Assembly (NCBI RefSeq): GCF_023150235.1
Contig: NZ_JAKLLH010000001.1
Span: 175,456-239,455 of the forward strand
Direction: 5' to 3'
Length of the DNA: 64,000 nt
From: Azonexus sp.
GTDB lineage: Bacteria > Pseudomonadota > Gammaproteobacteria > Burkholderiales > Rhodocyclaceae
Below are positions 37,096 to 45,047 of the stretch, in pieces (the stretch's first letter is position 1; every line of letters begins with the position of its first letter). A program made the translations under genes and the position numbers. The notes beneath the pieces are model-generated. The model made no database searches. It was not told where the DNA came from and saw only the letters and a list, made by a program, of their open reading frames with translations.

Positions 37096-37860
37096 ATGGC
37101 AGGTTCGAGGGAATTGGCTGCATCGTTGGCGTTTCTTGATGCCGTAGCGGATGAAATGGGGGAGGGGAGTCTATCGCCGGTGGTTGAGAAAGAATCGGTG
37201 GCTGCGCTGGCTCGTGTTGCGGCTTTGATAGAGCCGGTAATGCAGTCCGCTTTGGGTGCGTATCTGGAAAAGTGCGAATTGCAGCATGTGAGACTGCATT
37301 CTGACCGGCCTTTTTCGGATGAATCCTTATCCGGGGCTTTGTCGCAGCTGCTGGGGGTGCCGGTGGCGTCAATCAAGGATCGTGCGGCGCTGAAAATGTC
37401 GTTTCGGGCGGCGGTGCAAAATCAGGTCAGTATTGCGGCTGGCTATCCGTTTGAAAACATCTACGACAAGAAGCTGTTATTCCGCGATGTGCTGCGGGCG
37501 ACGGGGCAGCGGTCGTCACGTCTGGTGCCAGGTTTGGAGCTGCGGGATTTGTCGAGCAAGGAAATCACCAAAGAGGATTTCATTCTTTATGGCCAGCGAA
37601 TGTTGTCCGATTTGACGGGGGTGAATTTCACCAATTTGCGCGACAAGCAAGCGATCAAGGAAGACGTTTACGCCTATGTGATGCCGATTATTCGGGCTGA
37701 AATTACCGGGGAAGTGATGGTGACTGGATACAAGCGTCCGTTACGCATGGATCGGAAGAGCGTGAGGAATCGGGAGCGGCAGCGGCGATTCCGGGCGCAG
37801 CGGGGAAATCGGGATAAATATGTAGGCGTGCGGGCGAGGGAAGAAGGCTATGGCGGATGA
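37096..37860 (+). CDS. Repeat protein A of the element (four ~29-residue repeats)
   Basis: A 254-residue protein with four copies of an 18-residue motif, G-h-x-h-x-x-h-x-D-x-x-x-h-K-x-D-h-h, starting at G87, G116, G146 and G175, so a 29-30-residue period. Examples are GYPFENIYDKKLLFRDVL and GVNFTNLRDKQAIKEDVY. The C-terminus is very basic (RNRERQRRFRAQRGNRDKY). GAGG lies upstream of the ATG. It overlaps the next gene, a paralogue, by 11 bases. No known family is recognised; a basic tail suggests DNA contact or packaging. Confidence 0.7.
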   Translation: MAGSRELAASLAFLDAVADEMGEGSLSPVVEKESVAALARVAALIEPVMQSALGAYLEKCELQHVRLHSDRPFSDESLSGALSQLLGVPVASIKDRAALKMSFRAAVQNQVSIAAGYPFENIYDKKLLFRDVLRATGQRSSRLVPGLELRDLSSKEITKEDFILYGQRMLSDLTGVNFTNLRDKQAIKEDVYAYVMPIIRAEITGEVMVTGYKRPLRMDRKSVRNRERQRRFRAQRGNRDKYVGVRAREEGYGG

Positions 37861-38632
37861 GGATTTGAAGGTCCGCATTCTGTCGGCGGTGGCGTCGACA
37901 AATGCGGGCGTGCGGCGTATCCAGTTGCAGGCAAACCCGCTGCGCCATGTGGCGGATAGCATCGGCTTTGGCGAGTCTTACCGGCGGCTTCAGGGGCTTA
38001 CTGACTCGTCGCGGTATGACTTCGCGGCGGCTCGGGTGGTTGCCGATTATGCCCGTGCGCAGTTGTCGGCTCGGGTGGGTTTGGAGATTGAGGAAATTTC
38101 AGAAGCTGGGCTAGCGAGGGCTATTGGCAAGCGGGCCGGGTTTGATCTTAATTCCCTGTCGGACGTTGAGCAGATCAAGCGGGATTTGCTGATTGCGGCG
38201 GTGATCTTCATGGCGTCGCGTTTGGGCTGGGTGGTCGAGGAAGCAATCGATACGGTTGAAAAGCTGGCGCGGCTGCTGGAACGCAAGGTGGCTGCGTATC
38301 TGGAAGGGCGGTTCAAGGGATTGCAATTGCATGATCTTTTTGACCCGGAACAGACCAAAAAAGATGTGCTGCGGTATGTCTGCCTGTTGATCCGAATGAA
38401 GACCGGGATCAATGTGCGAAATGTTGATGACATTGACGCCTTCAAGAAAGAACTGCTAGATTGGGCGGACGCGGAAGTAAGGCGGCGGCTCGGGATCAGG
38501 GGAACGGGCGGCGGCTTGCGCATGACGGCGGCAGCAATCAGAAGTCGGCGGGCGCAGCGCGTTTTTTATGCCAAGCATGGCAATCTGAAAATTTATCAAC
38601 CTGTCGGCCAGCAAGACGCGCTTCCGCCTTGA
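37850..38632 (+). CDS. Repeat protein B of the element, paralogue of A
   Basis: A 260-residue protein with the same motif at G97, G126, G157 and G186 (period 29-31) and a shorter related segment at G77. Examples are GFDLNSLSDVEQIKRDLL, GLQLHDLFDPEQTKKDVL and GINVRNVDDIDAFKKELL. The C-terminal basic block RSRRAQRVFYAKHGNLKIY matches that of protein A in place and pattern. The pair probably arose by duplication. Function unknown. Confidence 0.7.
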   Translation: MADEDLKVRILSAVASTNAGVRRIQLQANPLRHVADSIGFGESYRRLQGLTDSSRYDFAAARVVADYARAQLSARVGLEIEEISEAGLARAIGKRAGFDLNSLSDVEQIKRDLLIAAVIFMASRLGWVVEEAIDTVEKLARLLERKVAAYLEGRFKGLQLHDLFDPEQTKKDVLRYVCLLIRMKTGINVRNVDDIDAFKKELLDWADAEVRRRLGIRGTGGGLRMTAAAIRSRRAQRVFYAKHGNLKIYQPVGQQDALPP

Positions 38633-38666
38633 TCGGGGCGGTTTCCTGGTCAGAGAAAGGGCGGCA

Positions 38667-39044
38667 ATGACAATCTTGTTTTGGTTGGGCTTCCTCCTGG
38701 CTGCGGCGGTGGCATCGGTCGTGATGGGCCGAATGGCCGTGATGTTGTTTGAGCCCGTGGATGGTCGCTTTGGCGCCGTGGGCTCGGCGTTGCAACTGCT
38801 GGCGATGTGTGCCATTGCGGCCAGTGTCTGGATCGGCGTGGCGGCGGTTGCTGGCCTGGGGATCGTCTATCTGCCGGCTGCGCTCAGGCTTTGCGCCATG
38901 CTCTTGGTGCTGGGTGGCATTGCGTTGCAGTTCGGCGGATTCGTTGGCGCCTGGGGGTTTGCCATGCTCCTGGCTGCGGCAGTCTGCGCGGCGGGCCTGT
39001 TCGCGTTCTGGATCATGGGCGGGCGTCGAAAATGCGCGGCTTGA
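38667..39044 (+). CDS. Multi-pass membrane protein of the element
   Basis: A 125-residue, very hydrophobic protein with four predicted membrane helices (ILFWLGFLLAAAVASVVMG; LLAMCAIAASVWIGVAAVAG; LCAMLLVLGGIALQFGGFVG; AMLLAAAVCAAGLFAFWIMGG). It starts 35 bases after repeat protein B. Such a protein could serve a membrane-containing virion, lysis or superinfection exclusion; the sequence does not decide. Confidence 0.65.
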   Translation: MTILFWLGFLLAAAVASVVMGRMAVMLFEPVDGRFGAVGSALQLLAMCAIAASVWIGVAAVAGLGIVYLPAALRLCAMLLVLGGIALQFGGFVGAWGFAMLLAAAVCAAGLFAFWIMGGRRKCAA

Positions 39045-39247
39045 TCTTCATGGCCATGCTGGCGCTGGCGCTGGCCACACAAGCGGCGCCGGCCAAAAAA
39101 GCAGCCAGGTCGCGGCCTGTCGGCGGCATCGCTTACACTCAACCGCGACCGGTGGTAAGTTGCGCGTGCGTCGACGGCGCCTATTGTGTCGGGCCGCGTG
39201 GCGGGCGATTCTGCATCAATGGCAGCGGTCGAAAACGCTATTTTTGA
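39032..39247 (+). CDS. Small secreted Cys-containing protein of the element
   Basis: A 71-residue protein with a signal peptide (MRGLIFMAMLALALATQAA) and a short mature part holding four Cys (VVSCACVDGAYCVGPRGGRFC), probably two disulfides. It overlaps the upstream gene by 13 bases and ends the second operon. Function unknown; a small periplasmic or secreted factor is likely. Confidence 0.6.
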   Translation: MRGLIFMAMLALALATQAAPAKKAARSRPVGGIAYTQPRPVVSCACVDGAYCVGPRGGRFCINGSGRKRYF

Positions 39248-39264
39248 GACTGGTCAGGCAGTCG

Positions 39265-39300
39265 ATGAAAACGGGAGTCCTTCGGGGCTCCCGTTTTCAT
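39265..39300. terminator. Bidirectional terminator
   Basis: ATGAAAACGGGAG (39265-39277) and CTCCCGTTTTCAT (39288-39300) are exact complements; the A and T ends serve both strands. It separates the rightward operon from the leftward gene fragment. Confidence 0.9.
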
Positions 39301-39392
39301 TTGGGCCGGCGCCGGCTGGCCAGGTGTGGTCGAGCTGGCCGGGCGCGGCTGGCGGCTATCGATAAGTTCTATTTATCCGTCGATCAAAATAT

Positions 39393-39782
39393 CTATTTTG
39401 CGGATTTCCGTTTGCGCGCTAGTGTTGATGCGCTCTCGGTTGCGGCTTTGGCTGGGGTCTTGGTGCTTTTTTTGGCCTTGATTTCAGGGGTGCGCAGGGG
39501 TTTTCGTGGGTAAAGGGCTTTGAAGCGTTCGTATTCTTCAAGCGCAGCCGGTACGAAGCGTATCCACGAGGGATCGAAAGGTGGGCAGTCTGCCACGGCT
39601 TCATCAAACCATCCTTCGGCTTTCGCCAGTGCGATTTTTTCGGGGACAACCCATCGGCTGACGTACTGAGCAAAGCGAGGCGAGTCCGCGCTTATGCGTG
39701 CTACGGCAAGAGTCCATCGGATCAAATCGATAGCGTCGCGATGTTTTGCATATGTTGGATGCAGGTGTAATTGAGCAATCAC
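39393..39782 (-). pseudogene. Separated C-terminal part of the element's repressor-like gene
   Basis: Minus-strand frame ending in a Lys/Arg/Ala-rich tail (KAKKSTKTPAKAATESAS). Its frame is open through the right dif-type site (NLYYVK) and, in the circular element, joins the HTH gene at 28587 in the same frame (site offset 11,576 bases, consistent with the frame change between the two coordinates). In the integrated state it lacks the HTH part. A GTG at 39782 could start a 129-residue stand-alone product (MIAQLHLHPTYAKHRD), but its ribosome site is weak. The domain (YVSRWVVPEKIALAKAEGWF) is not recognised. Confidence 0.65.
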
Positions 39783-39868
39783 GTTGGTTTCTTCGTTTTT
39801 TTGAGGGCTTTGATTATGTCGGAAAAGTTTTTCTTGGGCGCCGTCGGTCGGTTCTTTTTGGGGCTTCG

Positions 39869-39896
39869 GCTTTACATAATACAAATTATGCGAACT
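39869..39896 (-). other. Right XerC/XerD (dif-type) attachment site
   Basis: Read on the minus strand: XerC arm AGTTCGCATAA, central TTTGTA, XerD arm TTATGTAAAGC. The outer XerC arm is a textbook dif half. Joined to the outer XerD arm of the left site (TTATGTAAAAT) it restores a clean chromosomal dif. Confidence 0.9.
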
Positions 39897-39955
39897 AGAG
39901 AACACCTTCAAAAGCCCACCAGGAACGCTCGCTCGACCGTCGTTTGCAGGATGCT

Positions 39956-40855
39956 TCAGTCTTTCCAGAAGCCTTCCAGGCGCTCGGCGAGAAAATCGAT
40001 GAAGGCCCGAACGCGCGCCGGTAGATGGTGGCGTTGCGGGTAAACGGCGTGGATATCGGCACCCAGGCCCATCCAGGGCGACAGGATGCGGCGCAGTTCG
40101 CCGCTCTCGAGCGCGCTGGCCACGTCCCATTCAGAACGCAGCACGATGCCGTGTCCGGCCACGGCCCAGTCCACGGCGACTTCACCGTGATTGCTGCTCA
40201 GGTGGCCGGCAACTTTGACCAGGATCTGCTCCTTGCCGTCGTTGAGATACCAGTGATTGAAAACCGCGTTGTTTTCGCGGATCACGATACAGCGGTGCTC
40301 GCTCAAGGCTTGCGGCGTGACCGGCTCGCCGTGTGTCGCCAGATAGGCGGGAGAAGCACAGAGCAGACGCCGGTTGTGCAGCAGCCGACGAGCAACGATA
40401 CGGGTATCCGGCGGCGGGCCGAAGCGGATGCCGACATCGAAAGCGTGTTCGGCCAGGTCGAGGGGACGATCGGTCAGCTGGAGAAGAACTTCGAGCTGAG
40501 GATGGCGCAATGAAAACTCGGAAACCAGGCCCGCCAGGTGTCGGCGACCGAAACCGAAGGTGGCGTTCACCCGCAGCAGCCCGGCGAGCTCGTCGCGGCT
40601 GGCTGCCAGCGAGCGTTCGAGGCCGGCCAGATCCTGCTGGATCTGCTCACCCTGTTCGAGATAACGCCGCCCTTCGCCGGTCAGGCTCAGCCGGCGCGTG
40701 GTCCGGTTGAGCAGGCGTACCCCCAGACGGCGCTCCATGGCCGCCAAGCGACGGCTGACATTGGGTGGCGTCACCCCCAGTTCCTGCGCCGCGGCCGCCA
40801 GGCTCGGGTGGCGTGCCAGCTCGATGAAGAATGCCAGGTCCGATAAATCGCTCAT
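39956..40855 (-). CDS. LysR-family transcriptional regulator
   Basis: A 299-residue LTTR. The N-terminal winged HTH is LAFFIELARHPSLAAAAQEL followed by GVTPPNVSRRLAAMERRLG; the C-terminal effector domain begins near residue 90 (GLLRVNATFGFGRRHLAGLV) and is of the CrgA/DmlR-like group. It is divergent from the TauE/SafE gene across a 184-bp gap, the usual arrangement for an LTTR and its target. The effector is unknown. It is the first chromosomal gene to the right of dif. Confidence 0.92.
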   Translation of the reverse strand: MSDLSDLAFFIELARHPSLAAAAQELGVTPPNVSRRLAAMERRLGVRLLNRTTRRLSLTGEGRRYLEQGEQIQQDLAGLERSLAASRDELAGLLRVNATFGFGRRHLAGLVSEFSLRHPQLEVLLQLTDRPLDLAEHAFDVGIRFGPPPDTRIVARRLLHNRRLLCASPAYLATHGEPVTPQALSEHRCIVIRENNAVFNHWYLNDGKEQILVKVAGHLSSNHGEVAVDWAVAGHGIVLRSEWDVASALESGELRRILSPWMGLGADIHAVYPQRHHLPARVRAFIDFLAERLEGFWKD

Positions 40856-41039
40856 CCATCCTCCCAGGAGCAGGCTTCAAGGCCCATCAATCATTCGTGC
40901 ATTTTACGCATTAATGTATTTTATTCAATCCAATTGAATCATCCAGCGCAATAGCTATTCTCCAGTCCACGCACTCGAACCGTGGCGCCATCCTCTGGCG
41001 CCCTCTTCTTCCCGGCCTCTTTCATTCAAGCGAACTCCG

Positions 41040-41813
41040 ATGGATACCCTGTTTTCACTCCCCCCTGCCTGGAACCCGATCTGGCTCAGCCTGCCGCTCG
41101 GGGCCGCCCTGGGATTTCTTGGGGGTCTCTTCGGCATTGGCAGCGGCATTGTCGCCATTCCGCTGCTGGTCGCCGGTTTTGGCATGGATCAGCCACTGGC
41201 CCAAGGGACGGCACTGGTCCTGATGGTTCCCAACCTGCTGCTTGGCTGGCGTCGCTACCACCAGCGCCATCCCCTCCCCTGGCGCAGCATCCTGCCAATG
41301 GTGCTTTCTGCCAGCACCACTACCTGGATGCTCGCCCGTTTTGCCAACGATCTCGACCCCCGGCTGTTGCGCAGTGTCTTCTGCGCTTTTCTCGCGCTGC
41401 TGGCGCTCAATCTGCTCTATCGGCGCCACCGGGTGCACAACGAGGAAAAACCCCTGAACCACCGCCTGATCCCGCTGGTCGGTATCGTCGGCGGCTGCAG
41501 CATGGGATTGCTCGGGATAGGCGGCGGGCTGTTGGCCAGCCCCCTCCTCTCCGGCTGGCTCGGCCAGCGGCAGACCACGGCGCAAGGACTGTCGCTGGCC
41601 TTGGTGGCCCCCAGCTCGCTGGTGGCGCTGCTGACCTACGCCCAGGCGGGACGAGTCGAGTGGTCGCTGGGGCTGCCGCTGGCCGCCGGCGGCGTATTCA
41701 CCGTCTCGGCCGGCGTTGCGCTCGCCCACCGCTTGCCGGAGCGCCGCCTGCGCACGGCCTTTGCCACCATGCTGCTTCTGGCAAGCGCCTGGCTATGGGC
41801 GGGAACGACCTGA
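41040..41813 (+). CDS. Sulfite exporter TauE/SafE family permease
   Basis: A 257-residue membrane protein with about eight helices and the duplicated family motif (LGAALGFLGGLFGIGSGIVA; LVGIVGGCSMGLLGIGGGLLASP). Family members move sulfite, sulfoacetate or other organosulfur anions. Probably regulated by the divergent LysR protein. Substrate unknown. Confidence 0.88.
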   Translation: MDTLFSLPPAWNPIWLSLPLGAALGFLGGLFGIGSGIVAIPLLVAGFGMDQPLAQGTALVLMVPNLLLGWRRYHQRHPLPWRSILPMVLSASTTTWMLARFANDLDPRLLRSVFCAFLALLALNLLYRRHRVHNEEKPLNHRLIPLVGIVGGCSMGLLGIGGGLLASPLLSGWLGQRQTTAQGLSLALVAPSSLVALLTYAQAGRVEWSLGLPLAAGGVFTVSAGVALAHRLPERRLRTAFATMLLLASAWLWAGTT

Positions 41814-41877
41814 TTCTCCAGCAGCGCAAGCCAGGCCAATCGGTGCCGTAGGCGCTGCCCTTTTGCCTGCTTTTTCG

Positions 41878-41908
41878 GGATTTTCACGGTCGACCGTGGA
41901 AATATCCA
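41878..41908. repeat. Palindromic repeat, core CACGGTCGACCGTG
   Basis: Core at 41885-41898 with imperfect GGATTTT/AAATATCC flanks, between the TauE-like and diguanylate cyclase genes, both rightward. Confidence 0.8.
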
Positions 41909-42048
41909 TTTTTCAACGCCCGATACCTGGCGCCGGATCGACGGCAGGCATGGCGCTTGCAAAGCACACGACAGGCATCAGCAAAATTTGCTTGCCCTCG
42001 GCTGGCCGGCCCTTACAATTCCCGGCCTGCATATTCTGAGCCTCCGCC

Positions 42049-43200
42049 TTGGACTTCATCGATCCCCGTACCTTCCTGCTGGTCGCCAACCTGTTCGGCA
42101 TTCTCTGCGCCTTTGTGCTCTGGGTGCAGGCGCGCAGCTTTCCCGACGATATTCAGGGCCTGCGCGACTGGGCGCGGGCCGTGGTCCTGATTGGCTGTGC
42201 CTCCGGCCTGGCCTCGATGCGCGGGCACCTGCCGGACCTGCTGAGCATCGTCGCCGCCAGTGGCTTGCTCCTCTTCGGCCAATTGCTGCTGATCGTCGGC
42301 CTGCAACGCTACGCCGGTCAGGCTCCGACCTGGCGGCCGGCACTCGATGCCATCGGTGCCGTGCTTTTCCTCACCCTCTGGCTGACCTACGGCTCGCCAC
42401 ATTACCAGGGGCGGCTGCTGATCATGGGCCTGGCGCACATCGGCCTCTTCTCCTTCGGCGCCCTGCTCGCCGCGCGGGCTCGCCCGGCAGGCTTCGGCAA
42501 CCGCTTTCTCGCCGCGTTTTTCGTCCTCGGCGTGGTCATTGCCCTGTGGCGCATCGCCACCCTGCCGGCCAACGTGGCGCAGAGCGACGATATTTTCGAT
42601 CACAACCTGATCCAGCAAGCCTATCTGGCCATGTTCTCGCTTGGCGTGCTCGGCCTGTCGATCGGCTTCATCCTGCTCGCCAACGAACGCCTGCGCGTCG
42701 AACTCGAATTTCTCGCCACCCGCGACCCAATGACCGGCGCCCTCAACCGGCGCGCCTTCTTTGCCCGTGCCGATATCGAATGGGCTCGCAGCCAGCGCGG
42801 GCGCCGGCCGCTGGCGGCAATTGCCTCGGACATCGATTTTTTCAAGAAGGTAAACGACACCTACGGCCACCACGTCGGCGACTTGGTGATCAAGGACTAC
42901 TCACGCCGCGCGGGCGAACAGCTACGGCTTCCCGATGTCCTGGCCCGTTTCGGCGGCGAGGAATTTGTCATCCTGCTGCCGGATACCGGGCTGGCCGAAG
43001 CCAAAAAGGTGGCCGAACGCATCCGCCGCGAGATCGAAAACCAGCGCGATCCCGAACTGCCGGTCTACACCGTCAGCCTGGGCGTGGCCGCCTGCTTTGG
43101 CGACGAAGCCAGCCGCGGGGATATGGAAAACCTGCTTGCCGCCGCCGACGAGGCGCTTTACCGCGCCAAGCAGGGCGGGCGCAACCGCGTCGTCGCCTGA
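42049..43200 (+). CDS. Membrane diguanylate cyclase
   Basis: A 383-residue protein with about six N-terminal membrane helices (to about residue 205) and a C-terminal GGDEF domain. The active site is intact (RFGGEEFVILLPD), and RLPD lies five residues before GGEEF, the normal position of the inhibitory I-site, so product feedback inhibition is expected. The start is TTG 42049; there is no clear ribosome site and no ATG near, so the start is uncertain. Confidence 0.85.
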   Translation: MDFIDPRTFLLVANLFGILCAFVLWVQARSFPDDIQGLRDWARAVVLIGCASGLASMRGHLPDLLSIVAASGLLLFGQLLLIVGLQRYAGQAPTWRPALDAIGAVLFLTLWLTYGSPHYQGRLLIMGLAHIGLFSFGALLAARARPAGFGNRFLAAFFVLGVVIALWRIATLPANVAQSDDIFDHNLIQQAYLAMFSLGVLGLSIGFILLANERLRVELEFLATRDPMTGALNRRAFFARADIEWARSQRGRRPLAAIASDIDFFKKVNDTYGHHVGDLVIKDYSRRAGEQLRLPDVLARFGGEEFVILLPDTGLAEAKKVAERIRREIENQRDPELPVYTVSLGVAACFGDEASRGDMENLLAAADEALYRAKQGGRNRVVA

Positions 43201-43285
43201 CGCCGCCTTTCCGGAAAGCAGCGGCATCCGCGCCCGATCCGCCCTGCCTCGGGCGGCGCGGCGCATTCCGCCAATTGCATTCAGA

Positions 43286-43308
43286 TTATTGACAACGATT
43301 CTCAATAA
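43286..43308. promoter_or_regulatory. Putative Fur box upstream of hemP
   Basis: TTATTGA and TCAATAA arms surround CAACGATTC; the AACGATTCTCAATAA part resembles known Fur boxes. A second similar stretch, AACAATTCTCAATTAA, follows at about 43320-43335. Together they suggest iron repression of the hemP-tonB operon. Confidence 0.6.
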
Positions 43309-43359
43309 GGTATTATGGGAACAATTCTCAATTAATTATTACTTCATTTGCGACCCATC

Positions 43360-43539
43360 ATGCTGCAGACCTCCAGTTCCCCTTCCCAGCCGATCCTCCG
43401 CACCGAGCAGGGCGAGAGCAAGACCTGCATCGACAGCCGCCAGCTGCTCGGCGGCAGGAACCTGATCGAAATCGAACACGCCGGCCAGCGTTATCAATTA
43501 CGCATCACGCGTGAAAACAAGTTGATCCTGACCAAGTAA
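43360..43539 (+). CDS. hemP: Hemin uptake protein HemP
   Basis: A 59-residue HemP/HmuP family protein; the core SRQLLGGRNLIEIEHAG followed by YQLRITRENKLILTK is characteristic. In other betaproteobacteria HemP is needed for, or activates, haem and iron uptake genes. It sits directly behind Fur-like boxes and ahead of tonB. ATG 43360 is taken; a TTG four codons upstream is possible. Confidence 0.88.
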   Translation: MLQTSSSPSQPILRTEQGESKTCIDSRQLLGGRNLIEIEHAGQRYQLRITRENKLILTK

Positions 43540-43643
43540 GCCTCTCCGCTTCTTCTGCCTCTTTCCATCTCTCCGTTGTAATCCTTCCCCACAGCCAGCC
43601 AGCGTCCGCAAGCAAGCCACGGGTTTTTTGTGCCTTGCGGGCG

Positions 43644-44300
43644 ATGCGAAAGATCATGAGTTACGCACTTTCCTCTCCCACCGCCGGTCGTCGCGGCAGT
43701 CTGCTCGGTATTGTCATCGGCCTGCATGTCGGCGTTTTTGCCGTGATCATGGCCGCCAAGACCATCGCGCCGCAGATTCTCGAAATGCCGCTGATCGTCG
43801 ACCTGATTCCGCCGGTCGAAATCCCCAAGCCACCGCCGGAAGAAGCCAAACCCCTGCCCATGGCCAAGCCGCAGCCGGTACGCTCGCAACCCCAGCCCAG
43901 ACCGGCGCAGCCACAGATCGAAACCACCACCAGCACGGCCCCGGCACCGGCCGCGCCACTCGCCCCGGTGGTCGAAAACAAGCCGACGCCGCCCGCGCCG
44001 CCCGCGCCCGAGCCGGTCAGCCAGGCGCGGTTCGACGCCGATTACCTGAAAAACCCGGCCCCCGCCTATCCGCCCCTCTCCCGCCGCATGGGTGAGGAAG
44101 GCAAGGTCATCCTGCGCGTTTCGGTCACGCCGCAAGGCACGGCCGAGGAGGTCGAGATCAAGACTTCCTCCGGCAGCCCGCGTCTTGACGAAGCCGCCCA
44201 GAAAACTGTCCGCAGCTGGCGCTTCATCGCCGCCAAGCGCGGCGACACCCCGGTGCATAGCTGGGTCCTGGTTCCCATCATCTTCAAACTGGAGCAATAA
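43644..44300 (+). CDS. tonB: Energy transducer TonB
   Basis: A 218-residue protein with an N-terminal membrane anchor (GSLLGIVIGLHVGVFAVIMAA), a Pro-rich periplasmic spacer (about 55-125) and a TonB_C domain (YPPLSRRMGEEGKVILRVSV, ending VPIIFKLEQ). It carries proton-motive energy from ExbB/ExbD to outer-membrane receptors. ExbB starts 4 bases after the stop. The exact start among 43635, 43644 and 43656 is uncertain. Confidence 0.92.
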   Translation: MRKIMSYALSSPTAGRRGSLLGIVIGLHVGVFAVIMAAKTIAPQILEMPLIVDLIPPVEIPKPPPEEAKPLPMAKPQPVRSQPQPRPAQPQIETTTSTAPAPAAPLAPVVENKPTPPAPPAPEPVSQARFDADYLKNPAPAYPPLSRRMGEEGKVILRVSVTPQGTAEEVEIKTSSGSPRLDEAAQKTVRSWRFIAAKRGDTPVHSWVLVPIIFKLEQ

Positions 44301-44303
44301 GAC

Positions 44304-45047
44304 ATGCAGGAAAATACGCAAAACGCCTTTGGCTTTGCCCACCTCTGGGCTGCGGGCGACACCATTTCGCACAGCGTCGCGGTCATTCTGGCGCTGATGT
44401 CGGTTGCCAGCTGGTACCTGATCCTGGCCAAGGCCTGGGACTGGTACAGCGTGCGCCGCGCTGCTCGCGCCGTCGGTGCCTTCTGGAGTGCACGCAGCGT
44501 TGCCGAGGGTCTGGAGCGCCTGCGCGAGGCCGGTAACGACAGTCCCTACGCCCAGCTGGCGGCCCAGGCCAACTGCTGCAACCGCGACTGCGAAGCCGCG
44601 ACCGGTCGCCTGGCTTCCCGCTTCGACCCGGCCGAGCAGATGGAGCGCGCCTTGCGCCAGCAACTGTCGACCACCCAGGCCGGGATGGAAAACGGCCTGA
44701 CCCTGCTCGCCACCACCGGCGCCACCGCGCCTTTCGTCGGTCTCTTCGGCACCGTCTGGGGCATCTATCACGCATTGGTCGCCATCGGCATTTCCGGCCA
44801 GGCCGCCCTGGAAAAGGTCGCCGGCCCGGTCGGCGAAGCGCTGATCATGACCGCTGCCGGCCTCGCCGTCGCACTGCCGGCGGTCTTCGCCTACAACGCC
44901 TTCACCCGCGCCAACCGCGTCATCCTCGCCGACCTCGACGCCTTCGCCCACGACCTGCATGCCTTCTTCACCGTCGGCAAGCCCTTCGTCGCCAACAGCG
45001 CCCAGATCCACCCGATGCGCGCCCGCGCTGCGGCGGAGGTGGCCTAA
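44304..45047 (+). CDS. exbB: ExbB, MotA/TolQ/ExbB proton channel
   Basis: A 247-residue inner-membrane protein with three helices and the family core GATAPFVGLFGTVWGIYHAL followed by ITAAGLAVALPAVFAYN-like sequence (MTAAGLAVALPAVFAYNAF). It powers TonB with ExbD. The exbD ATG follows the stop immediately. Confidence 0.94.
   Translation: MQENTQNAFGFAHLWAAGDTISHSVAVILALMSVASWYLILAKAWDWYSVRRAARAVGAFWSARSVAEGLERLREAGNDSPYAQLAAQANCCNRDCEAATGRLASRFDPAEQMERALRQQLSTTQAGMENGLTLLATTGATAPFVGLFGTVWGIYHALVAIGISGQAALEKVAGPVGEALIMTAAGLAVALPAVFAYNAFTRANRVILADLDAFAHDLHAFFTVGKPFVANSAQIHPMRARAAAEVA

Larger units (their letters stand above)
28306..39882. mobile_element. 11.6-kb integrative element using XerCD/dif, phage-like
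   Basis: Bounded by two dif-type sites in the same orientation, 11,576 bases apart. Inside are a divergent HTH gene, about 18 rightward genes with overlapping ATGA/GTGA junctions, an HUH replication protein, a lysozyme, a tail-collar-type protein and small membrane proteins. I recognise no integrase, terminase, portal, capsid or Zot-like protein. The plus strand is strongly biased to G and T. These features suggest a temperate phage or satellite that replicates by rolling circle and borrows the host XerC/XerD recombinases. Exact crossover is somewhere in the shared core; the bounds given are the middle of each site. Confidence 0.85.

Noticed and set aside
28306-39882. Filamentous (Inoviridae) prophage
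   Set aside because: dif integration fits, but no Zot/pI ATPase, no small coat protein cluster, and a lysozyme is present; the Rep is of gpA type.
39393-40130. Complete 245-residue minus-strand protein
   Set aside because: The upstream half lies antisense in the LysR gene and outside the element; the frame across the att site belongs to the circular-form gene instead.
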